DNA of 64,000 bases from Thiothrix fructosivorans (lineage in GTDB: Bacteria; Pseudomonadota; Gammaproteobacteria; Thiotrichales; Thiotrichaceae): assembly GCF_017349355.1 (NCBI RefSeq), contig NZ_JAFMPM010000006.1:62001-126000 (forward strand), in the 5' to 3' direction. Under the pieces are notes generated by a model. It made no database searches. It was not told the DNA's origin and saw only the letters and a list, made by a program, of their open reading frames with translations. This document shows, one piece after another, positions 36,873-45,911 of the stretch. The position numbers were made by a program, and so were the translations under genes. The first letter of the stretch is position 1; each line of letters opens with the position of its first letter.

Positions 36873-37679
36873 TTAGATAACTTGATTGTTAAGAGTGGTT
36901 TTGCTGCGCATCAACAAATATAAAGGGTAGGAAAATCGTTTCAAATTCATTAGACACACGGAACGTGCCGCATACAAAGCGGAGGATTGCGTGGAACATA
37001 ATTCATTTTTCACTCGTAACCTGAAATCTTCCTTGATGCCGGACATGCGCCGACTATTGGAGACACCCGCCATATCAAAGCGCGAAATGACCATATCCAG
37101 TAGACGCAGATCAGCTGGTGTCTTTAGCATTTTCACTGCCCGAACGATATAGTCATAGTCTGCTGAGAGTTTGTACTCAAGATCATAACGCAACGACGCA
37201 TAGCGATGATGAAAAAACATGGACTGGTGGTTACAGAACATGCCTTTTTCCAAGCTAATCGTGTTGTTTGCGGGTTTCACAACTTCGTTATCCGCAAACT
37301 CTTCACACGCATGACCGTAGACAATGGCAGGCTTGTCACCACCTAAGCCATTGATATTTGAGTCCAATTCTTGCAATGTTTCTGGTGAATACAAGGAATC
37401 CCCTGAGTTCAAGAAACAAAAATAGTCACATGAGGACATCCGTTCAAGCCCTTTATTCATAGCATCGTAGATACCACGATCAGGCTCAGACACTACCCGA
37501 ATATTGCTCTGTTCATCCGCTAATTGTGTCAAATAAGCAGGCGTACCATCCTTAGATGCACCATCAATAATAACGCACTCCCAATCACAGTAAGATTGTT
37601 TCAAGAGCGATTCGACAGTACGCTGCAAACCCGCAAGGTTATTGTAACAAATAGTCACAAAGAAGAATTTATTACTCAT
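36873..37679 (-). CDS. Family 2 glycosyltransferase, WcaE-like
   Basis: A 268-residue GT-A transferase. FVTICYNNLAGLQRTVESLLKQ opens the nucleotide-binding fold (key residues T-CYNN), WECVIIDGASKDGT and EPDRGIYDAMNKGL follow, and CFLNSGDSL carries the DxD-like region. HQSMFFHHRYASLRYDLEYKLSADYDY resembles colanic acid transferase WcaE, a putative fucosyl transferase, which would suit the GDP-fucose genes next to it (inference). Its ATG overlaps the pssE-like stop by eight bases. Confidence 0.82.
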   Translation of the reverse strand: MSNKFFFVTICYNNLAGLQRTVESLLKQSYCDWECVIIDGASKDGTPAYLTQLADEQSNIRVVSEPDRGIYDAMNKGLERMSSCDYFCFLNSGDSLYSPETLQELDSNINGLGGDKPAIVYGHACEEFADNEVVKPANNTISLEKGMFCNHQSMFFHHRYASLRYDLEYKLSADYDYIVRAVKMLKTPADLRLLDMVISRFDMAGVSNSRRMSGIKEDFRLRVKNELCSTQSSALYAARSVCLMNLKRFSYPLYLLMRSKTTLNNQVI

Positions 37680-38163
37680 AAATATATCTCAGCACTTCCT
37701 TGACTGCATTAAATTCCACTTTTTCATAAGGCTGTAAACCTTGTGTGCTTTGCTCAATCTTACTGATGGCGTGCGCAATCTCTTGAACATTCTGACAGAC
37801 TGCACATAAATTCTGCGATTTCACGTACTGAGCCAGCTCAATCTGATGCTTGTCGGCGCGTTCAGTATTCGGCACAACCAAGACGCGCTTACGTTGTTCC
37901 AGCAACATGAAAATAGTGCCTGCCCCAGCATGAGTAATAAAAAAATCATACTCATGCAAACGATCTTTTAGCCCTTTGTCAAAATCAAAGGAAGGTTTAT
38001 GCTTAGGCTGATAAGCACCTTCACCTGTTTGCAAGGTAATGTCATACCCTTTCTCTAATTCCCGACTCTCATCAATTTTGCGCACCAAAGAATCGAAACC
38101 GGTTGTTCCTGTAATCACCAGAACCCGGTTTTTCTTAGAGACGTCCTGCGAATTCAGCATCAC
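37672..38163 (-). CDS. PssE/Alg13-like half of a split glycosyltransferase
   Basis: A 163-residue protein matching the C-terminal, donor-binding half of family 28 transferases. The signature is the DFFITHAGAGTIFMLLEQRKRVLVVPN segment (key residues HAGAGT, VVPN) followed by the KHQIELA donor-sugar motif. In eukaryotes Alg13 must pair with membrane-bound Alg14, and bacterial PssE pairs with PssD; the partner gene overlaps by 29 bases. AAGGAG seven bases ahead supports the GTG at 38163; an ATG follows one codon later. Confidence 0.82.
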   Translation of the reverse strand: MMLNSQDVSKKNRVLVITGTTGFDSLVRKIDESRELEKGYDITLQTGEGAYQPKHKPSFDFDKGLKDRLHEYDFFITHAGAGTIFMLLEQRKRVLVVPNTERADKHQIELAQYVKSQNLCAVCQNVQEIAHAISKIEQSTQGLQPYEKVEFNAVKEVLRYIYE

Positions 38164-38623
38164 GATACAACTCCTTCAATGATTCATTCTGCACAAAGAA
38201 TTTGGTGCTGAATGGCGAACACGCTTTTCCTGAGAGACTTTTACTGGTGAAACGACACCAATCTTCAAAAAAGATGCGTTTTTTAACGTTAAGTACTTTG
38301 CAAACCATAAACACCGGAATACAAATACCAGGTCCAAAACCAATCACAGCGCGTGGCTTATGCTGCCGTACCAGCTTGACGGTTAATGCTACCGCTTTTA
38401 AGTAAGCATTCACAAAAGAGAGAGGATTGAAGGACTCATTTTTATGCCGAATGGGCGGCACAGTATAAATATTTCCAATACCATCACCTTTCATCGTTTC
38501 CGTATCGGTTACGTGAATGAATGCTAGATTCGGATCAAGCGACTGCATCTGTTTCATCAAACGCATCGCCTGATCATGATGCCCGCCCTCTCCATACACG
38601 AGCAATATACTTATGTTGTTCAT
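38135..38623 (-). CDS. PssD/Alg14-like half of a split glycosyltransferase
   Basis: A 162-residue protein that supplies the membrane-anchoring, acceptor-binding half. LVYGEGGHHDQAMRLM is the Alg14/PssD glycine-rich start, AVIGFGPGICIPVFMVCKVLNVKKRIFFEDWCRF follows (key residues GFGPG, FEDWCR). It overlaps wzy by 50 bases and pssE by 29 bases; AAGGAG ahead of the ATG at 38623 makes the long overlap with wzy credible. PssD-PssE type pairs add glucuronic acid in some capsules; the sugar here is unknown. Confidence 0.82.
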   Translation of the reverse strand: MNNISILLVYGEGGHHDQAMRLMKQMQSLDPNLAFIHVTDTETMKGDGIGNIYTVPPIRHKNESFNPLSFVNAYLKAVALTVKLVRQHKPRAVIGFGPGICIPVFMVCKVLNVKKRIFFEDWCRFTSKSLSGKACSPFSTKFFVQNESLKELYRDAEFAGRL

Positions 38624-39854
38624 GGTCTACTCCTTGCAACCTGACCAATACCATCAACAAGGCAAATTCTTCAGTGCCCCGCCCTAGAAAGTCTCCGAAG
38701 GGGGCTGTCATGAAATCTGTTAGCAACAATGCCACTAAAATAATTGAAAAATTATTTTTATACTTAGCGAATAATTGATAAACAATCATGACCATCAAAA
38801 ACGCTAAAGGAAAGAATAAGATACCGTACTTAAACAGCAACCCCGTCACACCAATATCTGAAACATAAATATTAAGCCCATACACTGAGCGAAAACCTTC
38901 ATTAAACTGGAGTGATAACGCACCGTGCGGCATCAAAAAGCCATTCAATGTTTCACGCAACATAATGACAAACTCACGATTACGGTGATAATCGTAAAAA
39001 GCCACCGACTCATTAAAAGTGTACACATACAGAAAATAAGTTAGATAACCTAAAATAGACACCACTGGAATTAACAGCAATGCGCTCACAGTAAAGTGAT
39101 CAGCACGCTGGCGTAGAATCGTAATCCAAATAAAGGTTAAAACAATAGCCAAACCAAAACCACGGGTTTGGTTAATATACAGCATGTAAGCAGCCAACAG
39201 AATGATTGGCAATACAGCCTTCAAAAACTGCCCACGCGCCAACAAATAATACGGGTACAACGGCAGTAAAAACCCCGCCTCAAGGAAGCGTGTCGCAAAG
39301 CGATCATCTGTTGCAATAAAACCTTCCTCGAATTGCTCTGCATGTACGGAGAATGAGAAACCAGAATTGCGTGGAATTAACTCAAACGCATTCGCAACCG
39401 ACCAGCCTAACGCCATATAAAACAAGTATTTCAGTATCGTTTCAAGATCAGCATCACCGTAACCTCTGCGCCCCCCCAATGTCACCATAATCAAGAAATA
39501 CCACAAATACATCAAGGTACGGCGTTCTTCCAGAAAACCGTAATGTAACGGCTGCTGAAAATTCACATACGCAAAAATAGGAGGCATGATAAACAGCATT
39601 CCCACCATTGCCAAGAAATACCAATCAACTGTATCTAGCTGCTCTTTTTGAGCAATCAAAATATAAATAACTGCCACGAGTGACAGCGCAATGATGGCTT
39701 CACGCAGAAAAACAATGCCAAAACGATGGTCATCACTAAGAAAAAATAACCCAGAAACCAACGCAAGCGCCGCTATCATCAAGACCTTATCCCAAGTGGA
39801 AGCAACGATTCCCACTGCGGCTGGTACTTTCAACAATGTAGGTTTCAATGGCAT
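38574..39854 (-). CDS. wzy: O-antigen/exopolysaccharide polymerase, Wzy-like
   Basis: A 426-residue integral membrane protein with about eleven helices (for example VLMIAALALVSGLFFL, AIIALSLVAVIYILIA, YFLAMVGMLFIMPPIFAY, LLLIPVVSILGYLTYFLYVYTF, LTFIWITILRQ). A large loop near residues 280-330 with RNREFVIMLRETLNGFLMPHGALS resembles the Wzy_C region. Wzy proteins are poorly conserved; the call rests on topology and its place between transferase genes and near wzx. It would join repeat units in the periplasm. Confidence 0.75.
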   Translation of the reverse strand: MPLKPTLLKVPAAVGIVASTWDKVLMIAALALVSGLFFLSDDHRFGIVFLREAIIALSLVAVIYILIAQKEQLDTVDWYFLAMVGMLFIMPPIFAYVNFQQPLHYGFLEERRTLMYLWYFLIMVTLGGRRGYGDADLETILKYLFYMALGWSVANAFELIPRNSGFSFSVHAEQFEEGFIATDDRFATRFLEAGFLLPLYPYYLLARGQFLKAVLPIILLAAYMLYINQTRGFGLAIVLTFIWITILRQRADHFTVSALLLIPVVSILGYLTYFLYVYTFNESVAFYDYHRNREFVIMLRETLNGFLMPHGALSLQFNEGFRSVYGLNIYVSDIGVTGLLFKYGILFFPLAFLMVMIVYQLFAKYKNNFSIILVALLLTDFMTAPFGDFLGRGTEEFALLMVLVRLQGVDHEQHKYIARVWRGRAS

Positions 39855-39865
39855 AAGGGTTTCCG

Positions 39866-41023
39866 TTACTTCTCAAGAACACTAAGAATGTTGGTTGAAT
39901 ATCCCTTGTGGTCAAAACTGCTGACACGCTGCTGACCTCTGACGGCTAATTCTGCTGCCAACGCTTCATCGCGTAACAGTTGCAGCATTTTCTGTGACAT
40001 ATCAATAGGATCATTCGGATTGAAAATCAACGCCGCATCGCCGACCTGCTCTGGTAGCGCCACTACATTGGAACAGCACACTGGCACGCCTAACGCAAAT
40101 GCTTCATAAATGGGGATACTCACGCTTTCAAACAGCGTTGGCATGACCAACATTCGCGCCATTTTGTAGAGGTAAGGAATATCCTCATAATCTATATAGC
40201 CCAAATGTTTGATGCGATATTCTAAACCTAGCTCTTGAATTTTCGCCATCAACTTAGGGTAATTATCCTGCTGAGACCCCGACAATATCAGGAAGACATC
40301 CTCATTGGTTTCTGTGACGATGCGATTGAACGCCTCAACCAACTGGATATGGTTCTTATGAAACCAGCACTGTGCAGGATAAAAAATATAGCGTTCTGGC
40401 AAACCATACTTTTGGCGAACTGCCGCAAAATTATCGGGTTTCGCCTCATAACGGAGCAGAAAATCCGGTGGTGGCGACTGAATTACCGCAATTTTATCGC
40501 TATTCGCACCCAAGAAATTCATGATGTCATTTCTGACATAGTTGGACTCACAAATGACTGCTTTGGCGGATTTAGTCAAGGCGCGATTACGTAACTCACG
40601 CTTAAATCGCTCTGTCCACGTAAACGCATGAGGATAGTACTTCTCCTGCATATCATGTAACGTGAACACAAACGGCTTTTTAAGAAATAAATGCGGATAC
40701 ACTGACGTAGCCGGGGATATAAATAAATCAATATCCGCGTAAGCCTGCTTTTCGTCGTCTCTGAGGAAAAAGGACTCGCGCATCCCTAACAATAGCTGAG
40801 AAAAAATAAGCGTCTGATTGAGCGTCGAGCGATTAGAAGGCGTTAGCTTTCTAACCTCCAAGCCATAACCATCAAAGCGGTCGTCATTGATGTCAGCAAA
40901 AATGATATACGTATTGGTTTTATCGACCGACAAGGCATCGACCATCGACTGGATGTATTGAAAAATACCCCCGCCGTGCATGGGATAAAATGTCAGGATA
41001 CCGATTTTCTTATGCATACTCAT
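39866..41023 (-). CDS. Family 4 glycosyltransferase
   Basis: A 385-residue GT-B transferase. N-terminal acceptor domain begins GILTFYPMHGGGIFQYIQSM; the donor domain has RYIFYPAQCWFHKNHIQLVEAFNRI, FLILSGSQQDNYPKL, IKHLGYIDYEDIPYLYKMA and the E-x7-E signature in FESVSIPIYEAFALGVPVCCSN. Cytoplasmic or membrane-associated; sugar specificity cannot be read. Twelve bases separate it from wzy. Confidence 0.88.
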   Translation of the reverse strand: MSMHKKIGILTFYPMHGGGIFQYIQSMVDALSVDKTNTYIIFADINDDRFDGYGLEVRKLTPSNRSTLNQTLIFSQLLLGMRESFFLRDDEKQAYADIDLFISPATSVYPHLFLKKPFVFTLHDMQEKYYPHAFTWTERFKRELRNRALTKSAKAVICESNYVRNDIMNFLGANSDKIAVIQSPPPDFLLRYEAKPDNFAAVRQKYGLPERYIFYPAQCWFHKNHIQLVEAFNRIVTETNEDVFLILSGSQQDNYPKLMAKIQELGLEYRIKHLGYIDYEDIPYLYKMARMLVMPTLFESVSIPIYEAFALGVPVCCSNVVALPEQVGDAALIFNPNDPIDMSQKMLQLLRDEALAAELAVRGQQRVSSFDHKGYSTNILSVLEK

Positions 41024-41038
41024 TAACTCAGCTCTTCG

Positions 41039-42490
41039 TTATTTTTTCTTGAAAAAATAGATTAGTGCGGCAGCAACCAATCCCGCCAAGATGAAACCAT
41101 CCGCCAAAATCATCCATAAAGGCGAAGGCAAATACCCGTGTAACAGTGCTAACAACCCAACAAGAAGCCCGCCGATGACCAAGAATATACCTGTTAACCA
41201 CAAGTACTCACTAAACTTATGCCCAACATTGCGTTGCACCCACCCGTAGAAATACGGCATAGGCAACAGCAACAAAAACAGTGACATGGCAGCACCATTG
41301 TAACCGTAGGCTTGGGTCAACACGTAAATGCCCACCATGTAAGCCACTGTTCCGAGGAAGGAACTAATTGCCGTCACCTTCGCATTGCCCGACCCTTGCA
41401 GTGCCCAATACGCCACCACCGTATTGGATTGGAAGAAGAAGTACAGCGCGATAATCTGTAAGGTCAGCGTACTTTTCGCCGCAAATTCCGCCGAGATCCA
41501 CAGCTCCAAAAACGCACCGCCCGCCGAAATCAACCCAACACTCAATGCCATGCTCACCACAAACACCAGCAACATGGAACGCTTGTACAATGCCAAACGC
41601 CCAACCGCATCATTCAGGCTGGATAGCTCACTGAAACGCGGGAAAGTGATCTGACTCAGCACCTGAATAATCCCGTTCGCCATCTGCGCAATCGTATGGG
41701 GTATCTGGTAATACGTCACCGCTTCTGTCCCTAGGATAGCGCCAATAATAAACTTATCCAGTCGTGAAACGACACCGCCTAAGAAATTGCTGACAAACGT
41801 ATACACACTAAAACCGAGCATTTCGGCAAAAATATGCCTATCAAACGACAGCCCTAGCACCACCCCTTGCGGCAACACTTTTTTTACAAACGTGTAACCT
41901 GTCGTCAATGCCACGACTTGAATAGCAACATAGCCCCATAGAATGACCAGCAAATCATAATCCAACAGCAACAATACCGTGGCAGAAACGACGCCCGCAA
42001 TGTTAGCCACATTCTGAATAACAGCTGGAATATCAAAGCGATGGTAGGCTTTGAAGACATTCAGGAAAAACTGATTGATATAACTCAACAAAAAAGCCAA
42101 TGCCGTAATAGACAGTGCCTTAGAAGCCATTAACGCCTTGACAGCATCATCGTTATAGATCAACCGCCCCAACGGCAAGGAGAAAAGTGCCACCAATCCC
42201 GCTATAGCAATGCCCAAAACAACATACATCATCAAGGCAATGTCTAAGATGGGCTTAACTTTCAGGTATTCGCCCGTTGCTTCATATTGGGAAACATACT
42301 TAACGATCGCCTGACCCACGCCGAGGTCAACGAATGTCATAAAACCGATGAGTGAAATACAAATGATATACAAGCCGTAGACATCATCACCCATATATTT
42401 GATCATTAGCGGAATAGTCGCTAATGACGCAATCAGTGGCAAAATATAGCCCAAGCCGCTGAACGCAATGTTCCTATGTATGTTTTTCAT
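41039..42490 (-). CDS. wzx: Polysaccharide repeat-unit flippase Wzx
   Basis: A 483-residue integral membrane protein with about 14 helices, of the Wzx/MOP superfamily. It starts with IAFSGLGYILPLIASLATIPLMIKYMGDDVYGLY (key residues GDDVYGLY), and the amphipathic DLGVGQAIVKYVSQY segment is typical. It should flip undecaprenyl-linked repeat units to the periplasm. Together with wzy and wzc it makes this a Wzx/Wzy-dependent locus. There is a 67-base gap to the aminotransferase gene. Confidence 0.88.
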   Translation of the reverse strand: MKNIHRNIAFSGLGYILPLIASLATIPLMIKYMGDDVYGLYIICISLIGFMTFVDLGVGQAIVKYVSQYEATGEYLKVKPILDIALMMYVVLGIAIAGLVALFSLPLGRLIYNDDAVKALMASKALSITALAFLLSYINQFFLNVFKAYHRFDIPAVIQNVANIAGVVSATVLLLLDYDLLVILWGYVAIQVVALTTGYTFVKKVLPQGVVLGLSFDRHIFAEMLGFSVYTFVSNFLGGVVSRLDKFIIGAILGTEAVTYYQIPHTIAQMANGIIQVLSQITFPRFSELSSLNDAVGRLALYKRSMLLVFVVSMALSVGLISAGGAFLELWISAEFAAKSTLTLQIIALYFFFQSNTVVAYWALQGSGNAKVTAISSFLGTVAYMVGIYVLTQAYGYNGAAMSLFLLLLPMPYFYGWVQRNVGHKFSEYLWLTGIFLVIGGLLVGLLALLHGYLPSPLWMILADGFILAGLVAAALIYFFKKK

Positions 42491-42557
42491 TATTGGATAA
42501 CTCTGGGGTTTGGCAAATCAGGTTCGTTTCCAAACCTGATACCAGCATTCTAACGGC

Positions 42558-43682
42558 TTATTGGAACATTTCCATACATTTTCTGACAGCCGCGCATACA
42601 CGCTCGACGTCGCGCTTCTCCATATCAAAATACGATGGCAAGTTAATACCTGTCTGATAAACCGCGTAAGTCACCGGCGTGTGCGTACCAGGGTACTCCG
42701 CCATTTCAGATAAAGGGTAGAAATACGGGCGGCTATCCACATCAAATTCACGCAGTTTCTTCATGAAAATATCACGTTGTGCTTCATCAATACCTGCAAT
42801 TTCCAATGTCACCATCCAGTAAACATTCTTTGCCCACGGCGCGGTGCGATTCAGCGAAATGCCATCGATACCTGCCAAACCTGCTTCATACCACTCAAAG
42901 GCTTCCTGCTTCTTAGCCAAAATCTCGTCGATACGCTCAAGTTGCGCCAAACCGAGTGCCGCTTGTAAATTCGTCATGCGGTAGTTAAAACCGACTTCCG
43001 TATGCCAGTAGCGCTTCGTCGGACTCATGGCATGGTCACGCAAATATTTAGCTCGGGTATACAGCGCCTCATCATCGGTGGTGATCATACCACCCTCACC
43101 GGACGTGATAACTTTGTTACCATAAAAACTGAAAGAGCCGCAGTGCCCCCAAGAGCCTACACGCTTACCATTGACTTCCGCACCGTGTGCTTCGGCAGCA
43201 TCTTCGATAACCAATAAGTTGTATTTTTCGGCAATCGCCATGATGGCAGGCATATTAGCGGGGTGTCCATACAGGTGTACCGGCATAATCGCTTTGGTTT
43301 TTTCAGTAATCGCAGCCTCGATAGCTGCCGGATCAATACACAGCGTGTCACGTTCAATATCGACCAATACCGGCACAGCACCCACGTATTTGGCGGCATT
43401 GGCTGTCGCAATAAAGGTCAAATCGGGCATGATGATTTCATCGCCCACGCTAATACCCATTGTGACCAGTGCCAAATGCAAGGAGGTTGTCCCATTGCTA
43501 CAGGTCAGTGCGTATTTTGTGCCACAAAACTCAGCAAACTTTTCTTCAAATGCCGTAATGTATTCTCCTAGAGAAGAAACCCACCCTGATGCGATAGCCG
43601 CTGTTACATACTCGATTTCTTTTTTAGTAATGGTCGGCCTAGAAACAGGCAGGAAACCATTGTTCTGTTGTAATTGAGTCAT
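42558..43682 (-). CDS. DegT/DnrJ/EryC1/StrS aminotransferase, probable GDP-perosamine synthase
   Basis: A 374-residue PLP-dependent sugar aminotransferase. ALTCSNGTTSLHLAL, IEDAAEAHGA, and the PLP-lysine in SFYGNKVITSGEGG (about residue 190) are intact; GFNYRMTNLQAALGLAQLE is a family block. The sequence resembles GDP-perosamine synthases (Per/RfbE), which aminate GDP-4-keto-6-deoxymannose, the product of Gmd encoded in this operon; that makes perosamine the best guess. Another keto sugar cannot be excluded without alignment. Confidence 0.82.
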   Translation of the reverse strand: MTQLQQNNGFLPVSRPTITKKEIEYVTAAIASGWVSSLGEYITAFEEKFAEFCGTKYALTCSNGTTSLHLALVTMGISVGDEIIMPDLTFIATANAAKYVGAVPVLVDIERDTLCIDPAAIEAAITEKTKAIMPVHLYGHPANMPAIMAIAEKYNLLVIEDAAEAHGAEVNGKRVGSWGHCGSFSFYGNKVITSGEGGMITTDDEALYTRAKYLRDHAMSPTKRYWHTEVGFNYRMTNLQAALGLAQLERIDEILAKKQEAFEWYEAGLAGIDGISLNRTAPWAKNVYWMVTLEIAGIDEAQRDIFMKKLREFDVDSRPYFYPLSEMAEYPGTHTPVTYAVYQTGINLPSYFDMEKRDVERVCAAVRKCMEMFQ

Positions 43683-43713
43683 TTGTCTTATGTTCCTATT
43701 GCTAAATACTATT

Positions 43714-44802
43714 TTACTTTGCGTTTTTTTTAACCATTCGACCCACTAAGTGAGCGTATAAAGCAAATCCCACTACGAAGGTCAACATGATGATACCTTG
43801 ATTCAGATTCCTAACATGCATTGCAATGCCCACAGTCGCAAAAAATGCCGACAAAGTGCAAATTTTCAGAAGCGCGATGCGCTTACTGTCGCCACTGGAA
43901 TCTTGCAAAATATGATGAAGATGTGAGCGATCTGCCTCTAAAGGAGATTTCTTGCGCAACATACGTCCACCAATCACCCGTACCATATCCATCAACGGAA
44001 AGGCAATTAGCCATAAAGCCGTCGCTGCGGAAAAGGCAAACCCTTGTTTGGTATTGGCATCAAAGGCAACACCAGAACTCTGAGGAATTGCCGCGTGCGT
44101 ACCTTGAATCAACAGCCATACGACGGTGAAACCAATCAACATTGAGCCAGTATCACCCATGAAGATTTTCTGGAACAATGATTGCGAAAGCCCTAGATTA
44201 GCCACCAAATAAGGAATCAGCGCTGCCGAGACAATTAAGGCTAAATTCATGTTGATGCTGTCATTATTGATGGAGAATAGGATCGCCATGCCCAAAAAGG
44301 TAATAAGCGAACAAATACCCAGCAAACCGTCAACACCATCTATCATATTGAAGGCGTTGATCGCCCCGATGACTGCCACTACCGTCAGTGCATAACCGAA
44401 CATCCCTATATCAATCGTATTCCCCATACCGAAAAGATCACCGAGATTATGGATGTACAAACCCGTGCCACTACACATCAGCACAGCAACGACAGTCTGA
44501 ACCAACAAACGTAATTTAGGTGACAGATCCTTAAGGTCATCAGCAACCCCTAATGCAACAATAATACTGCTACATAATAGGTAGGTTAATGAACTCATAT
44601 CGGGTCTGATCGCTACCGCCAGCCCTATCACCAAACCCGCATAGATTGAGACGCCACCAATCAATGGAATATGCCCATCATGGAACTTACGCTGACTATT
44701 AGGCACATCCACCAAACCAAACCTTGACGCAAACGGCGTCAAGAGAAAGATGGATAACGCCGATATAAAAGAAACTAATAAAGCTATGCCCGCAAAACTC
44801 AC
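43714..44802 (-). CDS. WecA-like undecaprenyl-phosphate sugar-phosphate transferase
   Basis: A 362-residue polytopic membrane protein of the MraY/WecA family with about eleven helices. Motifs: KFHDGHIPLIGG, VADDLKDL, NAFNMIDGVDGLLG, MGDTGSMLIGF and RSHLHHIL. It should start each repeat unit by moving a HexNAc-1-phosphate to undecaprenyl phosphate (GlcNAc as in WecA, or FucNAc as in WbpL). It is the first gene of the operon and lies about 70 bases downstream of the ops element, as expected of the initiating enzyme. Confidence 0.9.
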   Translation of the reverse strand: MSFAGIALLVSFISALSIFLLTPFASRFGLVDVPNSQRKFHDGHIPLIGGVSIYAGLVIGLAVAIRPDMSSLTYLLCSSIIVALGVADDLKDLSPKLRLLVQTVVAVLMCSGTGLYIHNLGDLFGMGNTIDIGMFGYALTVVAVIGAINAFNMIDGVDGLLGICSLITFLGMAILFSINNDSINMNLALIVSAALIPYLVANLGLSQSLFQKIFMGDTGSMLIGFTVVWLLIQGTHAAIPQSSGVAFDANTKQGFAFSAATALWLIAFPLMDMVRVIGGRMLRKKSPLEADRSHLHHILQDSSGDSKRIALLKICTLSAFFATVGIAMHVRNLNQGIIMLTFVVGFALYAHLVGRMVKKNAK

Positions 44803-44870
44803 TGGAACCTCCTGTTCACAAAAGCGCTTACTTTATCTCTCAATGACACATTAAAAACACTATCGCCCAC

Positions 44871-44881
44871 ACGCTACCGCC
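44871..44881 (-). promoter_or_regulatory. ops element (RfaH recruitment site) of the polysaccharide operon
   Basis: Reading the minus strand, GGCGGTAGCGT matches the ops consensus GGCGGTAGYNT at every position, and continues TGTGG. It lies about 70 bases ahead of wecA, in the leader of a 12-kb operon, where ops sits in RfaH-controlled capsule and O-antigen operons. Elongating RNA polymerase pauses there and takes up RfaH, which lets it read through long operons. No rfaH gene is in the window. Confidence 0.85.
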
Positions 44882-45911
44882 ATGCAGAAACACATCCCCG
44901 CGTAGCAATATTAGGCGAAAAATCTTTTCCAAACACTGACATATCAATGTACTCAGATACATTGGCTTGGCGAGGAATTGAGAAAGCCTAGAACAGAAAC
45001 CACTTGTCATGCACAGATGTTCCCGTTAAGCCCCTACAATTACCATAAGAGAAATCAATAGCATGAGCATAAAACAATCACTAGACCGTTACAGTTTGCT
45101 ACTCATCACTAAGCATTTTACTTGCGCCAAGGATCAATCGCTGCCATATAGAAATAATTTATGACGCTTCTGCTCTTTCATAAAATACATCATTTAATTG
45201 ATGTATAAACATAGTATAGTGTTTTATAGAAATATAGCAACGCTACCTATCACTGAAAGAGCACTTTTCATCAAAAAATCGTATTAAGATTTACTTATTA
45301 AAGCAACCATTTGTTAATCATTGTCAATTTTATTGATTAAAAATAAACATAAATCAATAAGAAAAACATATAAATATAAATAACCTTAATGCCTCAGGGT
45401 CAAACTATAGTTCGTTTTCTAGCAATTTCTGCTGATTTTCAGGGTTTTTGATATTTTTTTTTGATCGTAAATAAAAGAATGATCTCTTTATCAATCTTAT
45501 GCTTATTTTTTGATCACAAATCAGCTACATGGCACAGAACGAGGGGATTTTCACGGCAACATACCTATTCTCATCCCTCCCCACTGCTACCTGTTTAAGC
45601 AGAAAATCACGGATGCAAACGGCAAAAATCGCACTGTTTTGGCGTGTTACCCAGAAATTGAATCCCTTTATTGGTGCCCCCCTCAATCTCATTCACTTTA
45701 GTATTCCAGAAAGTCCTACTCGACTCATCAGCTATTGCCTAAACTTATTGCTGAAGACTAATGTGGGCATTAGCAGATAAAGCTGACCAATGAATGAGGC
45801 CCCCCCCCTGACAAAGTAGAACCCACAGAAAATCCCACGCTGACGCTAGCATGGTCTGACTTAAAGCCGTTAAAATGCACGTACTGAATAGACACATAAA
45901 ATACTGATCTC
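44882..45911. other. Gene-poor AT-rich region between the polysaccharide operon and ruvB
   Basis: About 1.0 kb without a convincing gene, clearly richer in A and T than its surroundings from about 45100 to 45520. It should hold the promoter and leader of the polysaccharide operon and the promoter of ruvB. Visible items: an inverted repeat CAATGTA/TACATTG at 44945-44964; a palindrome ACATCA-6-TGATGT at 45187-45204; two near copies of TTTTTTGATC-2-AAAT ending at 45472 and 45521; and a run of nine C at 45800-45808. Two overlapping open frames at 45510-45780 lack start signals and family features. Confidence 0.7.

Noticed and set aside
45510-45780. Two overlapping open frames of 63 and 83 codons in the AT-rich region before ruvB
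   Set aside because: No ribosome site, no family features, and composition like the surrounding non-coding DNA.
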